A DNA stretch of 16,810 bases from contig JBEEIB010000435.1 in assembly GCA_041167675.1 (NCBI GenBank), positions 1 to 16,810 on the forward strand, in the 5' to 3' direction. The DNA is from DASTDH01 sp041167675. Its GTDB lineage: Bacteria; Verrucomicrobiota; Verrucomicrobiia; Chthoniobacterales; JAFAMB01. Positions within the stretch are counted from its first letter, which is position 1, and each line of letters opens with the position of its first letter. The notes beneath the pieces were generated by a model. The model ran no database searches, was not told where the DNA came from, and saw nothing but the letters and a program-made list of their open reading frames with translations. Below are positions 1 through 7,031 of the stretch, one piece after another. The position numbers were made by a program, and so were the translations under genes.

Positions 1-2
1 CG

Positions 3-266
3 ATGATCTACGAGGCCTTCATTCAGAAACATGGTGAAGGGCTACATCACTTTAAGGAGCGCGTCAGTCAGGACGACATCGATGAGGTAATTAAGGAATA
101 CAAGGAAAAAGGCATCGAGGTGACGCAGACAGGACAGTTCAGAGAGGACTTTCACTATTATCTAAACACGGAACCGAAACTGGATTTTGTATTGGAACTG
201 GGAAACTGCCCTCTATTGAATTTGCCGAAGGACGAGTTCCCAACTTATCCGCCGGAGAAAGCTTAG
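3..266 (+). CDS. VOC/glyoxalase-family protein, C-terminal part (cut by window edge)
   Basis: This is the C-terminal part of a vicinal-oxygen-chelate (glyoxalase/bleomycin-resistance/methylmalonyl-CoA epimerase type) protein. The visible residues carry the family signature GEGLHHFKERV, whose histidine pair lies where family members have a metal ligand. A helix (DDIDEVIKEYKEKGIEV) and a closing strand of the form F-V-L-E-L-G follow, and this order is typical of the second beta-alpha-beta-beta-beta module. The frame is open at the left edge, so the ATG at position 3 is probably internal and the true start lies outside the window. The reaction cannot be told from this half; small-molecule isomerases, lyases and dioxygenases share the fold. 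The stop is a clean TAG, and no terminator hairpin is evident after it. Confidence 0.75.
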   Translation: MIYEAFIQKHGEGLHHFKERVSQDDIDEVIKEYKEKGIEVTQTGQFREDFHYYLNTEPKLDFVLELGNCPLLNLPKDEFPTYPPEKA

Positions 267-495
267 CAGAAGTTGGCGGGCAAGTTTCCGACAAACGCGT
301 TTGATCTAGTGCTTGAGGCGAAGCAAAGCGCGCCAGCGCTGCATCATCTCATAAGACGCTCTCAGATTGTCCCCTTTTTAATCGTGTGGCGCTCGTTTCA
401 AGGCGTCTGCCCGAAGTGCGGAAACGTTCGGCCCGAAGCGAGGAAGCCATCAGGAAGCGCTCAGGGAGAGGATAAAACTAGGTCTGTTCACACCT

Positions 496-669
496 TTAAT
501 TCTGGCCGTGTCCTTGATCTCCTGTATTATCCGGTCCGAGTTCATCTCCCTCGACCTCCCTCAGTCTCTCACGCGTACCGCCGAAGGTTCCTTCGGGGAC
601 TCGCTCAACTTCATCCTCTCGTTCTAGGTTCTCTGCGTTCGTTTCCGTTTCTTCTGGTTCTGTGCTCAT
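496..669 (-). CDS. Small acidic hydrophilic protein (hypothetical)
   Basis: A 57-residue frame on the minus strand, starting with ATG and ending in TAA. The product would be strongly acidic and polar (it opens MSTEPEETETNAENLERED) with no membrane segment, and it ends in a Gly/Asp/Asn/Gln-rich tail. A GGA lies about 7 bases before the ATG and could be a weak ribosome-binding site. I do not recognise a family. The case for a real gene is the coherent composition: alternating Glu and Arg with few Cys, Trp or rare residues. The opposite-strand frames over the same bases give poor Ser/Arg/Leu-rich products. It sits between the VOC gene and the NTF2-like gene and could also be a chance frame. Confidence 0.35.
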   Translation of the reverse strand: MSTEPEETETNAENLEREDEVERVPEGTFGGTRERLREVEGDELGPDNTGDQGHGQN

Positions 670-962
670 CTCATTTCCGTGGTTGAGGCATGTTCGCGTG
701 AGGGACGCCAGGAGGACCTACAAGCTTGGAATGCGAGAGATGACCTGGAAGGCACCGGGCCCTGTGGGGGCAAACCCCAGATGCGAAAACTCGCGCTACG
801 GACGACGTTAGAACATTGCTCTCCGAGGTATTCCTGCGGTGTTGCTGCCGCTCCTAGAGGCAAGGATGGAGTGTGCACTGCTGATCCGTGTGTTTAGAAA
901 TTGGCTGTACCTCGCAGCCTTTTTTTATACGATTGCTGCCTCATAAGAAAGGCATTCCCCCC
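670..962. other. Intergenic region, no gene recognised
   Basis: No frame here gives a recognisable or well-composed protein. The only structure I see is a short hairpin, TGGGG (765-769) paired with CCCCA (775-779) across a five-base loop. It has no T tract, so it is not a convincing terminator. The segment just before the following ATG holds GAAAGG at 948-953, which fits a ribosome-binding site for that gene. Confidence 0.4.
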
Positions 963-1370
963 ATGCAAGAGCAGCAAAATATTGACCTGGTAAAAAAGCT
1001 TTATGAAGCTTTCGGCAAAGGAGACATCGACACGATAATCGACCACCTTGCTGGTCACTTCGTTTGGCGTTTTGACGCTCCTCCAACTGTCCCTTTTGCA
1101 GGAGACTATAAGACCCCAGACGAAGTTCGCCGCGGGTTCTTCGGATCCCTCGCCCAGTCTCAAAAAGGCCAGGCGCTGAGCCCTGAGGAATTTATCGCCC
1201 AGGACGATAAAGTGGTGATGGTAGGTCGTTACAGCGCGACGGTAATCGCTACCGACAAAAGCATCGATGTGGCAGTGGTCCACGTGTTTACGATCCAAAA
1301 TGGAAAGGTAACGCGATTTCTGAATTTTAACGATACGGCCAGGATTGCCGAGGCTTATAAGACGGACTGA
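963..1370 (+). CDS. SnoaL/NTF2-like domain protein
   Basis: A complete 135-residue single-domain protein of the NTF2-like (SnoaL) superfamily, a cone-shaped alpha+beta fold used by small cytoplasmic isomerases, hydrolases and many uncharacterised proteins. The first helix carries the usual pattern (NIDLVKKLYEAFGKGDID), followed by a strand with F-V-W-R-F-D, a central helix, and the closing strands VVHVFTIQNGKVTRFLNFND, which are typical of the SnoaL C-terminal sheet. I chose the ATG at 963 because GAAAGG sits about 9 bases upstream and the family helix begins a few residues later; an upstream GTG in the same frame at 888 would add 25 unrelated residues. There is no signal peptide, so it should be cytoplasmic. 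The substrate is unknown. Confidence 0.85.
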   Translation: MQEQQNIDLVKKLYEAFGKGDIDTIIDHLAGHFVWRFDAPPTVPFAGDYKTPDEVRRGFFGSLAQSQKGQALSPEEFIAQDDKVVMVGRYSATVIATDKSIDVAVVHVFTIQNGKVTRFLNFNDTARIAEAYKTD

Positions 1371-1492
1371 GTTCTACATTCAACGTCCGCCAGTTACCGC
1401 ATTATCAGCATGGGCTAGCTCGTTCTGGTTGCCCATCGGCGGAACGCGCGCCGGTTTGCCTCGCGATCGGCTCGCGCGCTCAAGTTTCATTC

Positions 1493-1630
1493 GTGTCGGC
1501 GTTGATAGCGGCACCTGAACCACGCGCGCCGTTTCTCTATGCTCCGATAGGCCACGAAAAGACCTACCCAAACGAGATTGCGCCAGCTCAATTGCATTGG
1601 CTTAATCGGATTGTAGCTTTTCTCGACTAG
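1493..1630 (+). pseudogene. Possible alpha/beta-hydrolase C-terminal fragment
   Basis: A well-composed open stretch runs in this frame up to TAG at 1628-1630; the nearest usable start is a GTG at 1493, giving 45 residues. The end reads PFLYAPIGHEKTYP and then a closing helix, QLHWLNRIVAFLD. A Gly-His followed about 20-25 residues later by a Trp/Ile/Phe-Leu helix is how many alpha/beta-hydrolases end, with the His as the catalytic base. The frame stays open leftward to about 1372, but its composition there is less convincing. No catalytic Ser or Asp can be assigned, so this would be a remnant. The assignment rests on a short motif and is tentative. Confidence 0.3.
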
Positions 1631-1723
1631 CATCGCCTCAACGCCACCCTCTCACTAGAGCATATTTGGCAAACTACGATTGACAATATAGTCGAGTTCG
1701 CGACGAACGGACCTTCCAGCAAC

Positions 1724-1740
1724 CGGTTAGCAATTAACCG
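1724..1740. repeat. Perfect 6-bp inverted repeat, possible weak terminator
   Basis: CGGTTA (1724-1729) is exactly complementary to TAACCG (1735-1740) across the loop GCAAT. A T-rich stretch (CTCTTTAATTTT) follows within a few bases on the plus strand. This resembles a weak intrinsic terminator for plus-strand transcription, but the stem is short and the T run is interrupted. Confidence 0.3.
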
Positions 1741-1914
1741 AACTCTTTAATTTTGGCGTCGACGGCGCGATCACGTTGAATGCTTGACGATGCTTAGCCT
1801 GAATGATATTCCTTGTTTTTACGGTATTTATGAGATGATAGTCTTCGCGTTGTCGAAGCCGTAAATTGACCGTAGCCTGCAGTATACACTCTTGCGACTA
1901 GCTGAGGCTAGCGG

Positions 1915-2652
1915 GTGTTTAATAGGAGCAGCCATCTGCCCAGAACTTATAGAACAGTGATTGGAAGGACGCCGTTTGGCGTTGTTCCAGCGCAGATTGG
2001 ATCGGTAGAGAGCCCGAGAAAGATTGGTCACGGGTCGAATAACTTGGCCATATTGCTCGCAGCTTTGATCAGCGAAGCGATGCTCCATATTTGCGATGCG
2101 CAAATCGAGGTAAATGCTTATATCTCCGACCCAAACCCTGCTTCGAATAAAGTTTTCGTAATCGATACGGCAACTAATACAATTGTCGGCTCTCCTATTT
2201 CGACTGGAGTTATGCCGATTGGCGTCGCAGTCACGCCAGACGGTCGGTATGTCTACATCGCCAACAATGGCAGCAGTACCGTGTCAGTGATCGATGCCGT
2301 GACTGACAAGGTAGTTGGTTCTGTTTCGGTCCCTGCGGGGCCCATCGGTGTTGCAGTCACGCCTGATGGAAAGTACGCCTTTGTGACAAGTTCGGTCTTT
2401 TTTACATTTACTGGCAATACCGTCTCCGTGATTAACACCGCTACAAACACGTTGGTAGGTCCACCGATAACCGTTGGAAGCGGACCAATCGGAGTCGCTT
2501 TCACACCAGACGGCAAGTTCAGCTACGTTGCAAACTTCAACGACGGCACTGCCTCGGTGATCGACACCGCAACGCGTACCGTGGTTGTAGCATATTCCGC
2601 TCGGATCTCCCTCTGGTACCCCGGTCGGCGTTGCTGCCACTCCAGACGGTAA
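1915..2652 (+). CDS. YVTN beta-propeller autotransporter, N-terminal part of a frameshifted gene
   Basis: The first part of a large surface protein. After a hydrophobic stretch that may be a signal peptide (LAILLAALISEAMLHICDA, about residues 44-62), it carries YVTN-type beta-propeller blades with the pattern GVAVTPDG..YV..N....TVSVIDTATNT. Three TPDG turns are visible, encoded at 2233, 2359 and 2503. After about 2590 the frame degenerates into residues unrelated to the repeat and stops at 2652. The blade pattern resumes in the next frame at 2594 and runs on into the following entry. The listed start is a GTG with no clear ribosome-binding site; a TTG at 2044, just before the hydrophobic core, is an alternative. 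If the extra base is a sequencing error, this and the next entry are one intact gene; otherwise this part would yield a truncated propeller with no membrane anchor. Confidence 0.75.
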   Translation: MFNRSSHLPRTYRTVIGRTPFGVVPAQIGSVESPRKIGHGSNNLAILLAALISEAMLHICDAQIEVNAYISDPNPASNKVFVIDTATNTIVGSPISTGVMPIGVAVTPDGRYVYIANNGSSTVSVIDAVTDKVVGSVSVPAGPIGVAVTPDGKYAFVTSSVFFTFTGNTVSVINTATNTLVGPPITVGSGPIGVAFTPDGKFSYVANFNDGTASVIDTATRTVVVAYSARISLWYPGRRCCHSRR

Positions 2653-2920
2653 GTTTGTGTATGTCGCCAACGTTAACGCCAGCACGGTCTCGGTAATCAG
2701 CACGGCGACAAATACAGTGGTGAGCTCAATTCCTGTAGCAAACGGAGCCGTTGGGGTCGCGGTCACTCCAAACGGCAAGTTTGTGTATGTCAGCAACGTT
2801 AACGGCAACACCGTCTCGGTGATCAACACGATCACAAATACTGTAGTCGATTTAATCACAGTTGGAATTTCGCCGATAGGCGTGGCCGTAACTCCTGACG
2901 GCAAGTTTGTCTACGTCGCG
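2233..2920 (+). repeat. Six YVTN propeller blade repeats
   Basis: The codons for the T-P-(D/N)-G turn of successive blades begin at 2233, 2359, 2503, 2639, 2765 and 2891. The spacings are 126, 144, 136, 126 and 126 bases. All are multiples of three except the 136, which is one base too long and marks the frame break. Units share short runs such as GGCAAGTTTGT but diverge otherwise. They are coding repeats, not mobile or CRISPR repeats. Confidence 0.85.
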
Positions 2921-4906
2921 AACAGCACCATGAATAGCGGCGGGGCCGGTGTCGCCTCCGTTTCGGTAATCGCTACGGCCACTAACACGGTGATTGACAC
3001 CATCAAGGTAGGCGTTTTTCCTTTTGCTTTCGGCTCCTTCATTGGACCGAACATTATTGTATCGCGAGGCGGCCCGCTGCTAGTTGCCAGCGACGCGGCA
3101 CTCACTCCTCTGGGCTTTGGGCAGTTCATCGACTTCAACGGAGGAACCCTGAAGGCTATCGGGAACTTGGTCACGTCGCGGACAATTTCCCTCCTAGCTA
3201 ACGGCGGGATCGTTGATACGAACGGCTTTAATGCAATTTTCTCCGGCAGCATCATCAATTCAGGTTCGCTGACCAAGATCGGTGCCGGCACACTGACCTT
3301 GTCTGGCACTAACACCTATACGGGAGGCACCATTATAAACGGTGGAACGCTAGTCGTAGACGGACCTCAGTCGCTTGGGTTTGGTAATGTGATTTTGAAC
3401 AACGGAGTTCTGACAGCGGACCCGCAGACGATTAACGTGTACGGCAATTACACTCAGAATGCGGGCGGAACCCTCCTGCTCACTATCGGTGGCACCGGAC
3501 CCGGCCAACGCGATTCTCTGAATGTAAGCGGCCTCGCAACCCTGGGAGGCACATTGCAGTTAGTTCCGACCGGCGGTTTCGTGCCAAAGCCAGGCGACAA
3601 ACTCAGCATCGTCACGGCTGCGGGAGGAATTTCAGGTGAGTTTGCTAACGTCCTCAATGGGTTCAGTGTATTTCGGACCGAGCTTCTCTACGGAAGCAAT
3701 TCGGTCATCTTAGATTTCTTGAGCGCACTGTTCACTCCATTTGCGAAGACACCTAATCAGATCGCGGTAGCAAATGCTCTGGACCGCGTGTCCACTGACC
3801 CGCGAGAGTCCAGCTTGCTGAGTTTTTTATACCGAGAACCTACGATTAATCTCTCGGCTGATTTTGATAAAATTGCACCGGACGAACTAAGCTCGCTTTA
3901 CGAGATTAGCTTCTCATTTGCCAATGTGCAGGAAGCTAACATCGAGAACCGCCTTGGTGATATTCGGTCGGGTCTTAGCGGATTCAGTTCTTCGCTCAGC
4001 CTCGCTGGTTCGCCGGCACCGATCGTCGATGGAAAGAGTGGTAAGACAATAGAGAAGAACCCGGTCCTAACGCCAGCGGCAGAGAATCGCTGGGGTGTAT
4101 TCGTGACCGGTAACGGTGACTTTGTGAATGTGCAGGGCGACAGCAACAGTCCCGGCTACAATTTCACTACCGCGGGAGTGACCATCGGGATCGATTACCG
4201 CGTGACCGACCACTTTGCAGTCGGTCTAGCGGGTGGATACGCTTACACTGACAACAACCTAATCGATAGCGGTCGGGCGACGGTCAACAGCGGGCGTGGC
4301 GGAGTCTATGCTACCTATTTCACCGACGGTTTTTACCTCAATGCTTACGCCGGCGGCGGCTACAACAACTACGATGTTCGGCGCGCGAGCTTGCAGGGCT
4401 TCGCGACCGGAAGCACCGATGGAGCCGAGTTCAATGGCTTTTTTGGAGCCGGGTACGATTTTCACTTGGGTAGCCACATTACCCTCGGCCCGATCGCTTC
4501 GTTGCAGTACACGGCCGTGCATGTGTCCGGTTACCAGGAAAATGGCTCGTTGGCGCCGCTGGATATTCACAGTGACACCCAAGAATCATTACGCAGCAAT
4601 CTGGGACTACGCCTTATCTCACTGTGGCGCGTAGGCCCCTTCCAGGTGATCCCCGAATTGCGGGCTAGTTGGCAACACGAATTTAAGTACAGCGCACTAC
4701 CGATTACTGCCCAATTAGCGAGCGGTGCGGATGGCGCTTTCACAGTGCACGGTCCTGGGATCGGACATGACAGTGCTTTGATCCATTCCGCGATCGAAGT
4801 TCGCTGGAACGATCGGTGGAGCAGCTTTGTCGGTTACGATGGGAATGTCGGGCGCGGCGGTTATGATTCCAATGCGGTGAGCGGTGGCCTGACTTATCGG
4901 TTCTAA
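2657..4906 (+). CDS. Autotransporter: YVTN blades, beta-strand repeat and C-terminal barrel (C-terminal part of frameshifted gene)
   Basis: This continues the surface protein begun at 1915. Residues 1 to about 115 hold three further YVTN blades. Around residues 204-235 is an autotransporter-associated beta-strand repeat (GAGTLTLSGTNTYTGGT). A beta-helical passenger region follows, then a helical linker rich in Ser/Leu/Glu near residues 370-440. From about residue 476 (WGVFVTGNGDF) to the end lies a complete autotransporter beta-barrel, with alternating aromatic strands and a final Tyr-Arg-Phe; the terminal Phe is the usual outer-membrane insertion signal. By family knowledge the barrel anchors in the outer membrane and the passenger is displayed outside. 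The GTG at 2657 is only the first start codon after the frameshift; the frame is open back to the TAG at 2588 and carries blade residues from 2594, so it is unlikely to be a true start. Confidence 0.85.
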   Translation: MYVANVNASTVSVISTATNTVVSSIPVANGAVGVAVTPNGKFVYVSNVNGNTVSVINTITNTVVDLITVGISPIGVAVTPDGKFVYVANSTMNSGGAGVASVSVIATATNTVIDTIKVGVFPFAFGSFIGPNIIVSRGGPLLVASDAALTPLGFGQFIDFNGGTLKAIGNLVTSRTISLLANGGIVDTNGFNAIFSGSIINSGSLTKIGAGTLTLSGTNTYTGGTIINGGTLVVDGPQSLGFGNVILNNGVLTADPQTINVYGNYTQNAGGTLLLTIGGTGPGQRDSLNVSGLATLGGTLQLVPTGGFVPKPGDKLSIVTAAGGISGEFANVLNGFSVFRTELLYGSNSVILDFLSALFTPFAKTPNQIAVANALDRVSTDPRESSLLSFLYREPTINLSADFDKIAPDELSSLYEISFSFANVQEANIENRLGDIRSGLSGFSSSLSLAGSPAPIVDGKSGKTIEKNPVLTPAAENRWGVFVTGNGDFVNVQGDSNSPGYNFTTAGVTIGIDYRVTDHFAVGLAGGYAYTDNNLIDSGRATVNSGRGGVYATYFTDGFYLNAYAGGGYNNYDVRRASLQGFATGSTDGAEFNGFFGAGYDFHLGSHITLGPIASLQYTAVHVSGYQENGSLAPLDIHSDTQESLRSNLGLRLISLWRVGPFQVIPELRASWQHEFKYSALPITAQLASGADGAFTVHGPGIGHDSALIHSAIEVRWNDRWSSFVGYDGNVGRGGYDSNAVSGGLTYRF

Positions 4907-4927
4907 TATAATTGTTCTGGCCAGTCT

Positions 4928-5068
4928 TCAAAAGTTCAGACCGATAGCAACAACGCAAAATGGCAACGCTAACAGGATCAGCAAGATGGCGGAGCTACGG
5001 CCGCTGGGCGCTTGCTTCACCTCGGCGAGTGTGAGCGGCTTATCTTCTAATGTTGAGAATGTTGGCAT
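4928..5068 (-). CDS. Small single-pass membrane protein (hypothetical)
   Basis: A 46-residue minus-strand frame from ATG to TGA. The first half is hydrophilic (MPTFSTLEDKPLTLAEVKQ) and the second half is one hydrophobic helix (AILLILLALPFCVVAIGLNF), with Arg just before the helix. That would place the N-terminus in the cytoplasm. AAGAG lies four bases before the ATG and is a plausible ribosome-binding site. The gene converges on the autotransporter with about 20 bases between the two stops. I do not recognise the family. Sharp division into a polar and a membrane half is unusual for a chance frame, which is why it is listed. Confidence 0.45.
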   Translation of the reverse strand: MPTFSTLEDKPLTLAEVKQAPSGRSSAILLILLALPFCVVAIGLNF

Positions 5069-5159
5069 AGAACTCTTGAAACAGAAGCACCGCAACCGGG
5101 ATTGATCAAACTAGACTGGCATCGAGATCTCCAGGATTAGCGAGTTTTTAACTTGGTCT

Positions 5160-5419
5160 TCATTCAGCCCGCCGGGTGGACTGTGCGTTTAGTTCCACGA
5201 AGTATTCACGAAGCGATCGCGGTTTCCGCCCCAGAATGGCCCGAAGCGTCACGGCGCTTCCGAGCAAGCTGTGAGCGTCGTACCAATCATACATCTTCTT
5301 TAGTTCTGCCATTTGATCATCGTCGTGCGGCACGTTGGTTTTCTTCACCCATTCTCGAACGACAGTGTCTCGACGTCGATCTTTCGTCCGAGCGTTTTAA
5401 TTTCGGAGTCTTCCGAGGA
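5160..5419 (-). pseudogene. NmrA-like SDR (NAD(P)-binding) remnant, C-terminal, frameshifted
   Basis: Minus-strand remnant of an atypical short-chain dehydrogenase of the NmrA type. The last 63 residues read in one frame: EWVKKTNVPHDDDQMAELKK, then MYDWYDAHSLLGSAVTLRAI and LGRKPRSLREYF. That is the usual C-terminal cap, with its final LGR-P-(R/T)-(S/T)-L..YF motif. Just upstream the family sequence continues in another frame (TLGRKIDVETLSF, about 5357-5395), so at least one small indel lies near 5355-5360. Farther upstream I cannot find the Rossmann fold or its glycine-rich nucleotide-binding motif, and the region runs into the promoter of the gene at 5619. The gene has therefore lost its catalytic and cofactor-binding half and cannot work as an oxidoreductase. 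Confidence 0.6.
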
Positions 5420-5618
5420 CTGGTCTCGCCAGGCGGACTGAGCAATCATAGTGCGAGATCGGAGCAGCGAAACGCGGCATGTCGGCTTGCACTTCAAGTC
5501 GTCATCAGCAGAGCTGCGGCGATGACGCAATTGAGATAGCGAGGCATGCATAGACGTTCGCTTGGGCCTGACTTTTCTCGCGCTTCTGCTGGACCATAAC
5601 TTTCGATGGAGGACGTAA

Positions 5619-5885
5619 ATGGTCGCACGCACTAAAGTCGCGGCTTTGGACAAGGCCGCACGAACCGCCATCATTCTTTCCGGGCTCTTTGGCTTCCTAA
5701 TATTCTTCGTCAAAGATGTGCAGCCGGCGGTATTTGGGACTTTCGCTGACCTAGTCATGGCGAACTACGATCCGGAGCGGAACAAACGTGTCGTCCAGGT
5801 TATCACTCTGACCATTTGCGGCGTCGTCATGATCGCTTGGGGAAACGGCAGTGTCGATGCGGCTCCGTGTAGGAATCGAAGCTAG
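5619..5885 (+). CDS. Two-helix membrane protein (hypothetical)
   Basis: An 88-residue protein with an excellent start: GGAGGA at 5608-5613 lies five bases before the ATG. It has a positively charged N-terminus (MVARTKVAALDKAAR), a first hydrophobic helix (TAIILSGLFGFLIFF), a polar loop with NYDPERNKR, and a second helix (VVQVITLTICGVVMIAW). The last dozen residues (after GNGSV) look unlike the rest, and a better-composed stretch opens in another frame just there (5857-5979), so the C-terminus may be frameshifted. I do not recognise the family. The strong ribosome-binding site and membrane pattern support a real gene in the cytoplasmic membrane. Confidence 0.6.
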   Translation: MVARTKVAALDKAARTAIILSGLFGFLIFFVKDVQPAVFGTFADLVMANYDPERNKRVVQVITLTICGVVMIAWGNGSVDAAPCRNRS

Positions 5886-5979
5886 AACCAAGCAAATCGA
5901 TCTGAAAATCGCAGGGGCTGCTGTTTATGTGCTTGACCCAAATCGCTACCTGCGAAGTAATTGGAAGAGCGGCGACTAA
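5857..5979 (+). other. Possible out-of-frame continuation of the 5619 gene
   Basis: Forty codons starting at an ATG that overlaps the end of the preceding gene. They encode a smoothly composed peptide (MRLRVGIEARTKQIDLKIAG, then AAVYVLDPNRYLRSNWKSGD). Either this is a tiny overlapping gene or it is the original C-terminus of the 88-residue protein, displaced by a small indel near 5855. No ribosome-binding site of its own is seen. Confidence 0.3.
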
Positions 5980-6334
5980 CGACTATCCTCTTGCACGCGC
6001 GGTCGTAGTTGAACGGAACTAGGTTCGAAGGTCACACTGCCTGGAAGAGATGTAGTTGTCCGCTAGGATTGGGTAAAAAACAGAACCGAATCGCTAAAGG
6101 CACTCGACTGACTGGCATCTGAGGAAGAAACACAGCTAGCAAGGCGAATGGAATGGGCATTGAAGAGGACCGACTTTCTTTGGGTTTACCGAAGAATGCC
6201 CACTCAGATAGGAGCAGATCCGCGCATCGAAGATCATGCGAACTCTTCTGCAACAGCAAAAAGAAAAAGGAGGGTTCTTATTCGTAGGAAACCTCACATT
6301 ACGTTAGGATATTCCACCCTTACCGGAAGACTTT

Positions 6335-6478
6335 ATGCTTTGGACTATTTTCGTGATTCTCATCGTACTCTGGCTGCTCGGCTTTATAGGCCACGTCGCC
6401 GGGGGCTTTATCCATCTGCTTCTCGTAATCGCAGTGATTGTTTTAATCATCAGGCTAGTGCAGGGCAGAGCGCCGTAA
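6335..6478 (+). CDS. Lmo0937-family small membrane protein
   Basis: A 47-residue gene. It begins MLWTIFVILIVLWLLGFIGH and ends in a second hydrophobic helix (FIHLLLVIAVIVLIIRLVQG) before a short charged tail. The pattern of two helices joined by a G-H-V-A-G-G turn and closed by Arg-Leu-Val-x-Gly is that of the Lmo0937 family, tiny membrane proteins common in stress-related gene neighbourhoods; no biochemical role is known. GGAAGA sits four bases before the ATG and serves as the ribosome-binding site. The gene lies 33 bases before the next small gene on the same strand, so the two may be transcribed together. Overlapping frames on either strand give poor products. Confidence 0.85.
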   Translation: MLWTIFVILIVLWLLGFIGHVAGGFIHLLLVIAVIVLIIRLVQGRAP

Positions 6479-6511
6479 TGTCGAGAACGCCCACAATTGC
6501 CATTTTCAGGA

Positions 6512-6697
6512 ATGAATCATCATGAAAAAGAAGTGGCATTGCAGAATATCGAAGAGGCTCTAAATCTTCTTCGCGAAGTGCAAAAGGCGGTTCGCAACGG
6601 CAAAGTTGAGGCGGGGCTTGAGTTCGAACGCGATTTTGAAGAGGCCCTTAACGAAATCGAGCGATTGTACGCCGACCTGACTGAATACGACATTTAA
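6512..6697 (+). CDS. Small helical Glu-rich protein (hypothetical)
   Basis: A 61-residue soluble protein that appears to be all helix, with heptad-like spacing of Leu/Ile/Val among Glu and Arg (for example NIEEALNLLREVQKAV and FEEALNEIERLYADL). It has no signal peptide or membrane segment and could form a two-helix hairpin or coiled coil. The ATG at 6512 was chosen because MNHHEKEVAL leads straight into the helix; AGGA abuts it with no spacing, so initiation may be weak. A TTG at 6497 in the same frame is an alternative. It follows the Lmo0937-type gene closely. The family is not recognised. Confidence 0.6.
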   Translation: MNHHEKEVALQNIEEALNLLREVQKAVRNGKVEAGLEFERDFEEALNEIERLYADLTEYDI

Positions 6698-6802
6698 TGA
6701 TAGCGGTCGTGCCGTAAAAACCAACCACGCGAGTTCTCCTGCTCCTGTTTGGAGATTGGCATTTCTAGATTAAAGATCCCATCTAGGAGATGCGATGATC
6801 CA

Positions 6803-6994
6803 TCACGGTTTGTCGACTGAGTCAAAGTATGGTGAAGCGTAATTAGCCGGAGTATTTTGCGGCCCCTCATCTGACGATATCACATCGCTGATTCTCGCAG
6901 TTCCTTCGTGTTTCCTTGCCCGACACTCCCTGGATTGACAGTATTTCGCTCGCGTTGATGGCTTGTATCTCTTCTTCGGAAATACACAGCGCAT
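6803..6994 (-). CDS. Possible small Cys-rich (zinc-finger-like) protein
   Basis: A 63-residue minus-strand frame beginning MRCVFPKKRYKPSTRAKYCQ. Cysteines at residues 3, 19 and 24 with a histidine at 29, in a very basic context (PSTRAKYCQSRECRARKHEG), resemble a short treble-clef or CGNR-like zinc site; the second half is polar and probably disordered. It lies 37 bases downstream of the CsbD-type gene on the same strand and could be read from the same transcript. No good ribosome-binding site is visible and the family is not recognised, so this may be a chance frame or a remnant. Confidence 0.3.
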   Translation of the reverse strand: MRCVFPKKRYKPSTRAKYCQSRECRARKHEGTARISDVISSDEGPQNTPANYASPYFDSVDKP

Positions 6995-7031
6995 TTAGGA
7001 ACCGCGAGTTCCAAGCAACAAACCTGTCGAG

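Noticed and set aside
273..686. 137-codon plus-strand frame after the VOC gene
   Set aside because: It starts at a TTG without ribosome-binding site, has a random Ser/Arg/Leu-rich composition and overlaps a better small frame on the other strand. One C-P-K-C pair is not enough to support a zinc protein.
1380..1571. 63-codon minus-strand frame with a weak ribbon-helix-helix look (V-Q-V-P-L then R-M-K-L-E-R)
   Set aside because: The resemblance is a few residues only, the rest is unstructured, and the opposite strand has a more coherent frame.
1784..1812. TTGACG with TATTCC 17 bases downstream, as a promoter for the autotransporter
   Set aside because: The -10 box is poor and the host's promoter consensus is unknown; such matches occur by chance in this AT-richer gap.
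2284..2904. 206-codon minus-strand frame with internal repeats opposite the propeller gene
   Set aside because: Its repeats are the antisense of the propeller blades; codon bias and domain content belong to the plus strand.
2233..2920. Regularly spaced repeats as a CRISPR-like array
   Set aside because: Units are about 126-144 bases, diverged, coding, and match protein blades; there is no conserved direct repeat with unique spacers.
4259..4634. Overlapping 107- and 112-codon frames within the autotransporter barrel
   Set aside because: Both are shadows of the barrel-coding frame, which has clear domain support.
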